Origin: Hippophae tibetana
Lineage: Eukaryota > Streptophyta > Magnoliopsida > Rosales > Elaeagnaceae
Length of the DNA: 64,000 nucleotides
Assembly: GCA_037013495.1 (NCBI GenBank)
Contig: CM072810.1
Coordinates: 56,034,843-56,098,842, forward strand
Direction of reading: 5' to 3'
Position numbers and translations under genes: made by a program. The first letter of the stretch is position 1, and the number at the start of each line of letters is the position of its first letter. This document shows positions 1-12,778 of the stretch, piece by piece. The notes under the pieces are model-generated. The model did no database searches, had not been told where the DNA came from, and worked only from the letters and a program-made list of their open reading frames with translations.

Positions 1-800
1 TCGTTGTTTTCATTAACCTTTCTATGTTGTTTCCAACGGTCATTTAGAATGACTTGTGTCGTCCATGTGGGGAAACATTCTCGTGACTTGGTGTGAGCTT
101 TGAAAGAGGTTTAAGTGTGACAGTTCAAGCGTCCCGTATTGAAAGTTTATGCTTTAGGTAGGAAGGATTAGCAATTTTTCCTATATGTGGTATCAAAACA
201 TGATCTCAGGTTCGAATCCAATAAAAACCTAAGTTCGAGAAAAATTTCCTCTAAAAGAGACGGAATGACGCAACCGAGGTAAGTACCATCCCTGGGCTCG
301 TTGTTGTGGGTAACCTTTCTATGTTGTTTCCAAGTGTCATTTAGAATGGCTTGTGTCGTGCATGGGGGGTAACATACTCGTGACTTGGAGTGAGCTTTGA
401 CCGAGAATTAAGTTTGACAGTTCAACCATCTCTTATTGAAATCTTAAGCATTAGGTAAGAAAGATTAGCTATTTTTCGTATGTTTGGTATCAAAACATGA
501 TCTCAGGTTCGAATCCCATAAAAGCCCAAGTTCGTGATGAATTTCCCTTAAAAGAGACGGAATGACACAACCAAGGTAAGTACCAACCCTGGGTTCGTTG
601 TGGTGGGTAACCTTTGTATGTTGTTTCCAAGGGTCATTTAGAATGAATGTGTGGTGCATGGGAGGTAACATCCCCGTGACTTGGTGTCAGCTTTGAAGGA
701 GGATTAAGTGTGACAGTTCTAGTGTCCCGTATTGAAAGCTTAAGCTTTAGGTAGGAAGGATTAGCTATTTTTCCTATATTAATTATCAAAACATGATCTC
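1..800 (+). repeat. Long-range duplicate of 4745-5544 (offset 4744 bp, 16 monomers)
   Basis: Rare variants shared only by the two segments include 'gtcgtccatg', 'agaggtttaagtg', 'cctatatgtggtatc', 'gagaaaaatttcctc', 'gtgtcagctttg' and 'gttctagtgtcccg'. The first clear substitution noted is 'gaatgaatgtg' against 'gaataaatgtg'. Similarity fades after about position 800 and returns near 1037, which suggests a mosaic history. Confidence 0.8.
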
Positions 801-3800
801 AGGTTCGAATCCAATAAAAACCCAAGTTCGAGAAGAATTTCCCTTAAAAGAGACGGAATGACGCAACCAAGGTAAGTACCATCCCGGGGGTCGTTGTTTT
901 CATTAACCTTTCTATGTTGTTTCCAACGGTCACGTACAATGACTTGTGTCGTGCATGTGGGGAAACATTCACGTGACTTGGTGTGAGCTTTGAAAGAGGG
1001 TCAAGTGTGACAGTTCAAGCGTCCCGTATTGAAACTTTAAGGTTTAGGTAGTAAGGAATAGCTATTTTTCCTATATTTGGTATCAAAACATGATCTCAGG
1101 TTCGAATCCAATAAAAACCCAAGTTCGAGAAGAATTTCCCTTAAAAGAGACGAAATGACGCAACCTAGGTAAGTACCATCCCTGGGCTCATTGTTGTGGG
1201 TAACCTTTGTATGTTGTTTCCAAGGGTTATTTAGAATGACTGTGTGGTGCATGGGAGGTAACATCCCCGTGACTTGGTGTGAGCTTTGAAGGAGGATTAA
1301 GTGTGACAGTTCAAGTGTCCCGTATTGAAAGCTTAAGCTTTAGGTAGGAAGGATTAGCTATTTTTCCTATATTAATTATCAAAACATGATCTCAGGTTCG
1401 AATCCAATAAAAACCCAAGTTGGAGAAGAATTTTCCTTAAAAGAGACGGAATGACGCAACCAAGGTAAGTAGCATCCCTGGGGTCGTTGTTTTCATTAAC
1501 CTTTCTATGTTGTTTCCAACGGTCACGTAGAATGACTTGTGTCGTGCATGTGGGGAAACAGTCACGTGACTTGGTGTGAGCTTTGAAAGAGGGTCAAGTG
1601 TGACAGTTCAAGCGTCCCATATTGAAAGTTTATGCTTTAGGTAGGAAGGATTAGCTATTCTTCCTATATTTGGTATCAAAACATGATCTCAGGTTCGAAT
1701 CCAATAAAAACCCAAGTTCGAGAAGAATTTCCCTTAAAAGAGACGGAATGACGCAACCAAGGTAAGTACCATCCCTGGGGTCGTTGTTTTCATTGACCTT
1801 TCTATGTTGTTTCCAACGGTCATTTATAATGACTTGTTTCGTGCATGTGGGGAAACATTCTCGTGACTTGGTGTGAGCTTTGAACGAGGATTAAGTGTGA
1901 CAGTTCAAGCGTTCCGTATTGAAACTTTAAGGTTTAGGTAGTAAGGAATAGCTATTTTTCCTATATTTGGTATCAAAACATGATCTCAGGTTCGAATCCA
2001 ATAAAAACCCAAGTTCGAGAAGAATTTCCCTTAAAAGAGACGAAATGACGCAACCAAGGTAAGTACCAACCCTGGGTTCCTTCTTGTGGGTAACCTTTGT
2101 ATGTTGTTTCCAAGGGTCATTTAGAATAACTGTGTGGTGCATGGGAGGTAACATCCCCGTGACTTGGTGTGAGCTTTGAAGGAGGATTAAGTGTGACAGT
2201 TCAAGTGTCCCGTATTGAAAGCTTAAGCTTTAGGTAGGAAGGATTAGCTATTTTTCCTATATTAATTATCAAAACATGATCTCAGGTTCGAATCCAATAA
2301 AAACCCAAGTTGGAGAAGAATTTTCCTTAAAAGAGACGGAATGACGCAACCAAGGTAAGTACCATCCCTGGGGTCGTTGTTTTCATTGACCTTTCTATGT
2401 TGTTTCCAACGGTCATTTAGAATGACTTGTTTCGTGCATGTGGGGAAACATTCTCGTGACTTGGTGTGAGCTTTGAACGAGGAGTAAGTGTGACAATTCA
2501 AGCGTTCCGTATTGAAACTTTAAGGTTTAGGTAGTAAGGAATAGCTATTTTTCCTATATTTGGTATCAAAACATGATCTCAGGTTCGAATCCAATAAAAA
2601 CCCAAGTTCGAGAAGAATTTCCCTTAAAAGAGACGAAATGACGCAACCTAGGTAAGTACCATCCCTGGGCTCATTGTTGTGGGTAACCTTTGTATGTTGT
2701 TTCCAAGGGTTATTTAGAATGACTGTGTGGTGCATGGGAGGTAACATCCCCGTGACTTGGTGTGAGCTTTGAAGGAGGATTAAGTGGGACAGTTCAAGTG
2801 TCCCGTATTGAAAGCTTAAGCTTTAGGTAGGAAGGATTAGCTATTTTTCCTATATTTGGTATCAAAACATGATCTCAGGTTCGAATCCAATAAAAACCCA
2901 AGTTCGAGAAGAATTTCCCTTAAAAGAGACGGAATGATGCAACCTAGGTAAGTTCCATCCCTGGGCTCGTTGTTGTGGGTAACCTTTGTATGTTGTTTCC
3001 AAGGGTCATTTAGAATGACTGTGTGGTGCATTGGAGGTAACATCCCCGTGACTTGGTGTGAGCTTTGAAAGAGGATTAAGTGTGACAGTTCAAGTGTCTC
3101 GTATTGAAAGCTTAAGCTTTAGGTAGGAAGGATTAGCTATTTTTCCTATATTTGGTATCAAAACATGATCTCAGGTTCGAATCCAATAAAAACCCAAGTT
3201 CGAGAAGAATTTCCCTTAAAAGAGACGGAATGACGCAACCAAGGTAAGTACCATCCCTGGGGTCGTTGTTGTGGGAAACCTTTCTATGTTCTTTCCAAGG
3301 GTCATTTAGAATGGCTTGTGTCGTGCATGGGGCGTAACATCCTCGTGACTTGGAGTGAGCTTTGACCGAGAATTAAGTGTGACAGTTTAACCATCTCTTA
3401 TTGAAATCTTAAGCATTAGGTAAGAAAGATTAGCTATTTTTCGTATGTTTGGTATCAAAACATGATCTAAGGTTCGAATCCCATAAAAGCCCAAGTTCGT
3501 GATGAATTTCCCTTAAAAGAGACGGAATGACACAACCAAGGTAAGTACCAACCCTGGGTTCGTTGTTGTGGGTAACCTTTCTATGTTGTTTCCAAGGGTC
3601 ATTTAGAATGACTGTGTGGTGCATGGGAGGTAACATCCCCGTGACTTGGTGTGAGCTTTGAACGAGGATTAAGTGTGACAGTTCAAGTGTCCCGTATTGA
3701 AAGCTTAAGCTTTAGGTAGGAAGGATTAGCTATTTTCGTATGTTTGGTATCAAAACATGATCTCAGGTTCGAATCCAATAAAAACCCAAGTTCGAGAAGA

Positions 3801-4744
3801 ATTTCCCTTAAAAGAGACCGAATGACGCAACCAAGGTAAGTACCATCCCTGGGGTCGTTGTTTTCATTAACCTTTCTATGTTGTTTCCAACGAACATTTA
3901 GAATGACTTATGTCGTGCATGTGGGGAAACATTCTCGTGACTTGGTGTGAGCTTTGAAAGAGGATTAAGTGTGACAGTTCAAGCGTCCCGTATTGAAAGT
4001 TTATGCTTTAGGTAGGAAGGATTAGCTATTTTTCCTATATTTGGTATCAAAACATTATCTCAGGTTCGAATCCAATAAAAACCCAAGTTCGAGAAGAATT
4101 TCCCTTAAAAGAGACGGAATGACGCAACCTAGGTAAGTATCATCCCTGGGCTCGTTGTTGTGGGTAACCTTTGTATGTTGTTTCCAAGGGTTATTTAGAA
4201 TAACTGTGTGGTGCATGGGAGGTAACATCCCCGTGACTTGGTGTGAGCTTTGAAGGAGGATTAAGTGTGACAGTTCAAGTGTCTCGTATTGAAAGCTTAA
4301 GCTTTAGGTAGGAAGGATTAGCTATTTTTCCTATATTAATTATCAAAACATGATCTCAGGTTCGAATCCAATAAAAACCCAAGTTCGAGATGAATTTCCC
4401 TTAAAAGAGACGGAATGACGCAACCAAGGTAAGTACCATCCCTGGGGTCGTTGTTTTCATTAACCTTTCTATGTTGTTTCCAACGGTCACGTAGAATGAC
4501 TTGTGTCGTGCATGTGGGGAAACAGTCACGTGACTTGGTGTGAGCTTTGAAAGAGGGTCAAGTGTGACAGTTCAAGCGTCCCATATTGAAAGTTTATGCT
4601 TTAGGTAGGAAGGATTAGCTATTCTTCCTATATTTGGTATCAAAACATGATCTCAGGTTCGAATCCAATAAAAACCCAAGTTCGAGAAGAATTTCCCTTA
4701 AAAGAGACGGAATGACGCAACCAAGGTAAGTACCATCCCTGGGG

Positions 4745-5544
4745 TCGTTGTTTTCATTAACCTTTCTATGTTGTTTCCAACGGTCATTTAGAATGACTTG
4801 TGTCGTCCATGTGGGGAAACATTCTCGTGACTTGGTGTGAGCTTTGAAAGAGGTTTAAGTGTGACAGTTCAAGCGTCCCGTATTGAAAGTTTATGCTTTA
4901 GGTAGGAAGGATTAGCAATTTTTCCTATATGTGGTATCAAAACATGATCTCAGGTTCGAATCCAATAAAAACCTAAGTTCGAGAAAAATTTCCTCTAAAA
5001 GAGACGGAATGACGCAACCGAGGTAAGTACCATCCCTGGGCTCGTTGTTGTGGGTAACCTTTCTATGTTGTTTCCAAGTGTCATTTAGAATGGCTTGTGT
5101 CGTGCATGGGGGGTAACATACTCGTGACTTGGAGTGAGCTTTGACCGAGAATTAAGTTTGACAGTTCAACCATCTCTTATTGAAATCTTAAGCATTAGGT
5201 AAGAAAGATTAGCTATTTTTCGTATGTTTGGTATCAAAACATGATCTCAGGTTCGAATCCCATAAAAGCCCAAGTTCGTGATGAATTTCCCTTAAAAGAG
5301 ACGGAATGACACAACCAAGGTAAGTACCAACCCTGGGTTCGTTGTGGTGGGTAACCTTTGTATGTTGTTTCCAAGGGTCATTTAGAATAAATGTGTGGTG
5401 CATGGGAGGTAACATCCCCGTGACTTGGTGTCAGCTTTGAAGGAGGATTAAGTGTGACAGTTCTAGTGTCCCGTATTGAAAGCTTAAGCTTTAGGTAGGA
5501 AGGATTAGCTATTTTTCCTATATTAATTATCAAAACATGATCTC
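4745..5544 (+). repeat. Long-range duplicate of 1-800 (offset 4744 bp)
   Basis: This is the second copy of the segment at the left window end, sharing the same string of rare variants across nearly three monomers. The true left limit of the duplication may lie outside the window. Confidence 0.8.
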
Positions 5545-8500
5545 AGGTTCGAATCCAATAAAAACCCCAGTTGGAGAAGAATTTTCTTTAAAAGAGACGG
5601 AATGACGCAACCAAGGTAAGTACCATCCCTGGGGTCGTTGTTTTAATTGACCTTTCTATGTTGTTTCCAACGGTCATTTAGAATGACTTGTTTCGTGCAT
5701 GTGGGGAAACATTCTTGTGACTTGGTGTGAGCTTTGAACGAGGATTAAGTGTGACAGTTCAAGCGTTCCGTATTGAAACTTTAAGGTTTAGGTAGTAAGG
5801 AATAGCTATTTTTCCTATATTTGGTATCAAAACATGATCTCAGGTTCGAATCCAATAAAAACCCAAGTTCGAGAAGAATTTCCCTTAAAAGAGACGAAAT
5901 GACGCAACCTAGGTAAGTACCATCCCTGGGCTCATTGTTGTGGGTAACCTTTGTATGTTGTTTCCAAGGGTTATTTAGAATGACTGTGTGGTGCATGGGA
6001 GGTAACATCCCCGTGACTTGGTGTGAGCTTTGAAGGAGGATTAAGTGTGACAGTTCAAGTGTCTCGTATTGAAAGCTTAAGCTTTAGGTAGGAAGGATTA
6101 GCTATTTTTCCTATATTAATTATCAAAACATGATCTCAGGTTCGAATCCAATAAAAACCCAAGTTCGAGAAGAATTTCCCTTAAAAGAGACGGAATGACG
6201 CAACCAAGGTAAGTAGCATCCCTGGGGTCGTTGTTTTCATTAACCTTTCTATGTTGTTTCCAACGGTCACGTAGAATGACTTGTGTCGTGCATGTGGGGA
6301 AACATTCACGTGACTTGGTGTAAGCTTTGAAAGAGGGTCAAGTGTGACTGTTCAAGCATCCCGTATTGAAAGTTTATGCTTTAGGTAGGAAGGATTAGCT
6401 ATTTTTCCTATATTTGGTATCAAAACATGATCTCAGGTTCGAATCCAATAAAAACCCAAGTACGAGAAGAATTTCCCTTAAAAGAGACGGAATGACGCAA
6501 CCAAGGTAAGTACCATCCCTGGGGCGTTGTTTTCATTAACCTTTCTATGTTGTTTCCAACGGTCATTTAGAATGACTTGTGTCGTCCATGTGGGGAAACA
6601 TTCTCGTGACTTGGTGTGAGCTTTGAAAGAGGATTAAGTGTGACAGTTCAAGCGTCCCGTATTGAAAGTTTATGCTTTAGGTAGGAAGGATTAGCAATTT
6701 TTCCTATATTTGGTATCAAAACATGATCTCAGGTTCGAATCCAATAAAAACCTAAGTTCGAGAAGAATTTCCTCTAAAAGAGACGGAATGACGCAACCAA
6801 GGTAAGTACCATCCCTGGGCTCGTTGTTGTGGGTAACCTTTCTATGTTGTTTCCAAGTGTCATTTAGAATGGCTTGTGTCGTGCATGGGGGGTAACATAC
6901 TCGTGACTTGGAGTGAGCTTTGACCGAGAATTAAGTTTGACAGTTCAACCATCTCTTATTGAAATCTTAAGCATTAGGTAAGAAAGATTAGCTATTTTTC
7001 GTATGTTTGGTATCAAAACATGATCTCAGGTTCGAATCCCATAAAAGCCCAAGTTCGTGATGAATTTCCCTTAAAAGAGACGGAATGACACAACCAAGGT
7101 AAGTACCAACCCTGGGTTCGTTGTTGTGGGTAACCTTTGTATGTTGTTTCCAAGGGTCATTTAGAATAACTGTGTGGTGCATGGGAGGTAACATCCCCGT
7201 GACTTGGTGTGAGCTTTGAAGGAGGATTAAGTGTGACAGTTCAAGTGTCCCGTATTGAAAGCTTAAGCTTTAGGTAGGAAGGATTAGCTATTTTTCCTAT
7301 ATTAATTATCAAAACATGATCTAAGGTTCGAATCCAATAAAAACCCAAGTTGGAGAAGAATTTTCCTTAAAAGAGACGGAATGACGCATCACAAGGTAAG
7401 TACCATCCCTGGGGTCGTTGTTTTCATTGACCTTTCTATGTTGTTTCCAACGGTCATTTAGAATGACTTGTTTCGTGCATGTGGGGAAACATTCTTGTGA
7501 CTTGGTGTGAGCTTTGAACGAGGATTAAGTGTGACAGTTCAAGCGTTCCGTATTGAAACTTTAAGGTTTAGGTAGTAAGGAATAGCTATTTTTCCTATAT
7601 TTGGTATCAAAACATGATCTCAGGTTCGAATCCAATAAAAACCCAAGTTCGAGAAGAATTTCCTTTAAAAGAGACGAAATGACGCAACCTAGGTAAGTAC
7701 CATCCCTGGGCTCATTGTTGTGGGTAACCTTTGTATGTTGTTTCCAAGGGTTATTTAGAATGACTGTGTGGTGCATGGGAGGTAACATCCCCGTGACTTG
7801 GTGTGAGCTTTGAAGGAGGATTAAGTGTGACAGTTCAAGTGTCCCGTATTGAAAGCTTAAGCTTTAGGTAGGAAGGATAAGCTATTTTTCCTATATTTGG
7901 TATCAAAACATGATCTCAGGTTCGAATCCAATAAAAACCCAAGTTCGAGAAGAATTTCTCTTAAAAGAGACTGAATGACGCAACCAAGGTAAGTACCATC
8001 CCTCGGGTCGTTGTTGTGGGTAACCTTTCTATGTTGTTTACAAGGGTCATTTAGAATGGCTTGTGTCGTGCATTGGGGGTAACATCCTCGTGACTTGGAG
8101 TGAGCTTTGACCGAGAATTAAGTGTGACAGTTTAACCATCTCTTATTGAAATCTTTAGCATTAGGTAAGAAAGATTAGCTATTTTTCGTATGTTTGGTAT
8201 CAAAACATGATCTCAGGTTCGAATCCCATAAAAGCCCAAGTTCGTGATGAATTTCCCTTAAAAGAGATGGAATGACACAACCAAGGTAAGTACCAACCCT
8301 GTGTTCGTTGTTGTGGGTAACCTTTGTATGTTGTTTCCAAGGGTCATTTTGAATGACTGTGTGGTGCATGGGAGGTAACATCCCCGTGACTTGGTGTGAG
8401 CTTTGAAGGAGGATTAAGTGTGACAGTTCAAGTGTCCCGTATTGAAAGCTTAAGCTTTAGGTAGGAAGGATTAGCTATTTTTCCTATATTAATTATCAAA

Positions 8501-9479
8501 ACATGATCTCAGGTTCGAATCCAATAAAAACCCAAGTTCGAGAAGAATTTCCCTTAAAAGAGACGGAATGACGCAACCAAGGTAAGTACCATTCCTGGGG
8601 TCGTTGTTTTCATTGACCTTTCTATGTTGTTTCCAACGGTCATTTAGAATGACTTGTTTCGTGCATGTGGGGAAACATTCTCGTGACTTGGTGTGAGCTT
8701 TGAAAGAGGATCAAGTGTGACAGTTTAAGCGTCCTGTATTGAAAGTTTATGCTTTAGGTAGGAAGGATTAGCTATTTTTCCTATATTAATTATTAAAACA
8801 TGATCTTAGGTTCGAATCCAATAAAAACCCAAGTTCGAGAAGAATTTCCCTTAAAAGAGACGGAATAACGCAACCAAGGTAAGTACCATCCCTGGGGTCG
8901 TTGTTTTCATTAAACTTTCTATGTTGTTTCCAACGGTCATGTAGAATGACTTGTGTCGTGGATGTGGGGAAACATTCTCGTAACTTGGTGTGAGCTTTGA
9001 AAGAGGATCAAGTGTGACAGTTCAAGCGTCCCGTATTGAAAGTTTATGCTTTAGGTAGGAAGGATTAGCTATTTTTCCTATATTTGGTATCAAAACATGA
9101 TCTCAGGTTCGAATCCAATAAAAACCCAAGTTTGAGAAGAATTTCCCTTAAAAGAGACGGAATGACGCAACCGAGGTAAGTACCATCCCTGGGGTCGTTG
9201 TTTTCATTGACCTTTCTATGTTGTTTCCAACGGTCATTTAGAATGACTTGTTTCGTGCATGTGGGGAAACATTCTCGTGACTTGGTGTGAGCTTTCAAAG
9301 AGGATCAAGTTTGACAGTTCAAGCGTCCCGTATTGAAAGTTTATGCTTTAGGTAGGAAGGATTAGCTATTTTTCCTATATTTGGTATCAAAACATGATCT
9401 CAGGTTCGAATCCAATAAAAACCCAAGTTCGAGAAGAATTTCCCTTAAAAGAGACGGAATGACGCAACCAAGGTAAGTA

Positions 9480-10395
9480 CCATCCCTGGGGTCGTTGTTT
9501 TCATTAACCTTTCTATGTTGTTTCCAACGGTCATTTAGAATGACTTGTGTCGTGCATGTGGGGAAACATTCTCGTGACTTGGTGTGAGCTTTGAAAGAGG
9601 ATTAAGTGTGACAGTTCAAGCGTCCCGTATTGAAAGCTTAAGCTTTAGGTAGGAAGGATTAGCTATTTTTTCTATATTAATTATCAAAACATGATCTTAG
9701 GTTCGAATCCAATAAAAACCCAAGTTTGAGAAGAATTTCATATAAAAGAGACGGAATGACGCAACCAAGGTAACCAAGGTAAGTACCATCCCTGGGGTCG
9801 TTGTTGTGGGTAACCTTTCTATGTTCTTTCCAAGGGTCATTTAGAATGGCTTGTGTCATGCATGGGGCGTAACATCCTCGTGACTTGGAGTGAGCTTTGA
9901 CCGAGAATTAAGTGTGACAGTTTAACCATCTCTTATTGAAATCTTAAGCATTAGGTAAGAAAGATTAGCTATTTTTCGTATGTTTGGTATCAAAACATGA
10001 TCTCAGGTTCGAATCCCATAAAAGCCCAAGTTCGTGATGAATTTCCCTTAAAAGAGACGGAATGACACAACCAAGGTAAGTACCAACCCTGGGTTCGTTG
10101 TTGTGGGTAACCTTTGTATGTTGTTTCCAAGGGTCATTTAGAATGACTGTGTGGTGCATGGGAGGTAACATCCCCGTGACTTGGTGTGAGCTTTGAAGGA
10201 GGATTAAGTGTGACAGTTCAAGTGTCTCGTATTGAAAGCTTAAGCTTTAGGTAGGAAGGATTAGCTATTTTTCCTATATTAATTATCAAAACATGATCTC
10301 AGGTTCGAATCCAATAAAAACCCAAGTTCGAGAAGAATTTCCCCTAAAAGAGACGGAATGACGCAACCGAGGTAAGTACCATCCCTAGGCTCGTT
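9480..10395 (+). repeat. Duplicated segment with 9-bp insertion, copy 1
   Basis: About three monomers are repeated at an offset of 2383 bp (8 monomers plus extra bases). The segment is tagged by a private 9-bp tandem insertion near 9770, where 'ccaaggtaa' occurs twice in succession, and by 'gaatttcatataaaagag'. The two copies diverge after 'accatccctaggctcgttg' at about 10395. Confidence 0.8.
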
Positions 10396-11862
10396 GTTGT
10401 GGGTAACCTTTCTATGTTGTTTCCAACGGTCACGTAGAATGACTTGTGTCGTGCATGTGGGGAAACATTCACGTGACTTGGTGTGAGCTTTGAAAGAGGG
10501 TCAAGTGTGACAGTTCAAGCGTCCCGTATTGAAAGTTTATGCTTTAGGTAGGAATGATTAGCTATTTTTCCTATATTTGGTATCAAAACATGATCTCAGG
10601 TTCGAATCCAATAAAAACCCAAGTTCGAGAAGAATTTCCCTTAAAAGAGACGGAATGACGCAACCAAGGTAAGTACCATCCCTGGGGTCGTTGTTTTCAT
10701 TAACCTTTCTATGTTGTTTCCAACGGTCATTTAGAATGACTTGTGTCGTCCATGTGGGGAAACATTCTCGTGACTTGGTGTGAGCTTTGAAAGAGGATTA
10801 AGTGTGACATTTCAAGCGTCCCGTATTGAAAGTTTATGCTTTAGGTAGGAAGGATTAGCAATTTTTCCTATATTTGGTATCAAAACATGATCTCAGGTTC
10901 GAATCCTATAAAAACCTAAGTTCGAGAAGAATTTCCTCTGAAAGAGACGGAATGATGCAACCGAGGTAAGTACCATCCCTGGGCTCGTTGTTGTGGGTAA
11001 CCTTTCTATGTTGTTTCCAAGTGTCATTTAGAATGGCTTGTGTCGTGCATGGGGGGTAACATACTCGTGACTTGGAGTGAGCTTTGACCGAGAATTAAGT
11101 TTGACAGGTCAACCATCTCTTATTGAAATCTTAAGCATTAGGTAAGAAAGATTAGCTATTTTTCGTATGTTTGGTATCAAAACATGATCTCAGGTTCGAA
11201 TCCCATAAAAGCCCAAGTTCGTGATGAATTTCCCTTAAAAGAGACGGAATGACACAACCAAGGTAAGTACCAACCCTGGGTTCGTTGTTCTGGGTAACCT
11301 TTGTATGTTGTTTCCAAGGGTCATTTAGAATGACTGTGTGGTGCATGGGAGGTAACATCCCCGTGACTTGGTGTGAGCTTTGAAGGAGGATTAAGTGTGA
11401 CAGTTCAAGTGTCTCGTATTGAAAGCTTAAGCTTTAGGTCGGAAGGATTAGCTATTTTTCCTATATTAATTATCAAAACATGATCTCAGGTTCGAATGCA
11501 ATAAAAACCCAAGTTCGAGAAGAATTTCCCTTAAAAGAGACGGAATGACGCAACCAAGGTAAGTACCATCCCTGGGGTCGTTGTTTTCATTAACCTTTCT
11601 ATGTTGTTTCCAACGGTCACGTAGAATGACTTGTGTCGTGCACGTGGGGAAACATTCACGTGACTTGGTGTGAGCTTTGAAAGAGGGTCAAGTGTGACAG
11701 TTCAAGCGTCCCGTATTGAAAGTTTATGCTTTAGGTAGGAAGGATTAGCTATTTTTCCTATATTTGGTATCAAAACATGATCTCAGGTTCGAATCCAATA
11801 AAAACCCAAGTTCGAGAAGAATTTCCCTTAAAAGAGACGGAATGACGCAACCAAGGTAAGTA

Positions 11863-12778
11863 CCATCCCTGGGGTCGTTGTTTTCATTAACCTTTCTATG
11901 TTGTTTCCAACGGTCATTTAGAATGACTTGTGTCGTGCATGTGGGGAAACATTCTCGTGACTTGGTGTGAGCTTTGAAAGAGGATTAAGTGTGACAGTTC
12001 AAGCGTCCCGTATTGAAAGCTTAAGCTTTAGGTAGGAAGGATTAGCTATTTTTTCTATATTAATTATCAAAACATGATCTTAGGTTCGAATCCAATAAAA
12101 ACCCAAGTTTGAGAAGAATTTCATATAAAAGAGACGGAATGACGCAACCAAGGTAACCAAGGTAAGTACCATCCCTGGGGTCGTTGTTGTGGGTAACCTT
12201 TCTATGTTCTTTCCAAGGGTCATTTAGAATGGCTTGTGTCATGCATGGGGCGTAACATCCTCGTGACTTGGAGTGAGCTTTGACCGAGAATTAAGTGTGA
12301 CAGTTTAACCATCTCTTATTGAAATCTTAAGCATTAGGTAAGAAAGATTAGCTATTTTTCGTATGTTTGGTATCAAAACATGATCTCAGGTTCGAATCCC
12401 ATAAAAGCCCAAGTTCGTGATGAATTTCCCTTAAAAGAGACGGAATGACACAACCAAGGTAAGTACCAACCCTGGGTTCGTTGTTGTGGGTAACCTTTGT
12501 ATGTTGTTTCCAAGGGTCATTTAGAATGACTGTGTGGTGCATGGGAGGTAACATCCCCGTGACTTGGTGTGAGCTTTGAAGGAGGATTAAGTGTGACAGT
12601 TCAAGTGTCTCGTATTGAAAGCTTAAGCTTTAGGTAGGAAGGATTAGCTATTTTTCCTATATTAATTATCAAAACATGATCTCCGGTTCGAATCCAATAA
12701 AAACCCAAGTTCGAGAAGAATTTCCCCTAAAAGAGACGGAATGACGCAACCGAGGTAAGTACCATCCCTAGGCTCGTT
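11863..12778 (+). repeat. Duplicated segment with 9-bp insertion, copy 2
   Basis: Partner of 9480-10395. It carries the same doubled 'ccaaggtaa' near 12153 and the same 'gaatttcatataaaagag' variant. These are the only two places in the window where I saw the 9-bp insertion. Confidence 0.8.

Noticed and set aside
465-671. Short minus-strand ORFs of 60-93 codons recurring through both satellite blocks
   Set aside because: All are the same piece of class C monomers. They start or end at random with single substitutions, and no domain or codon signature was seen. They are repeats, not genes.
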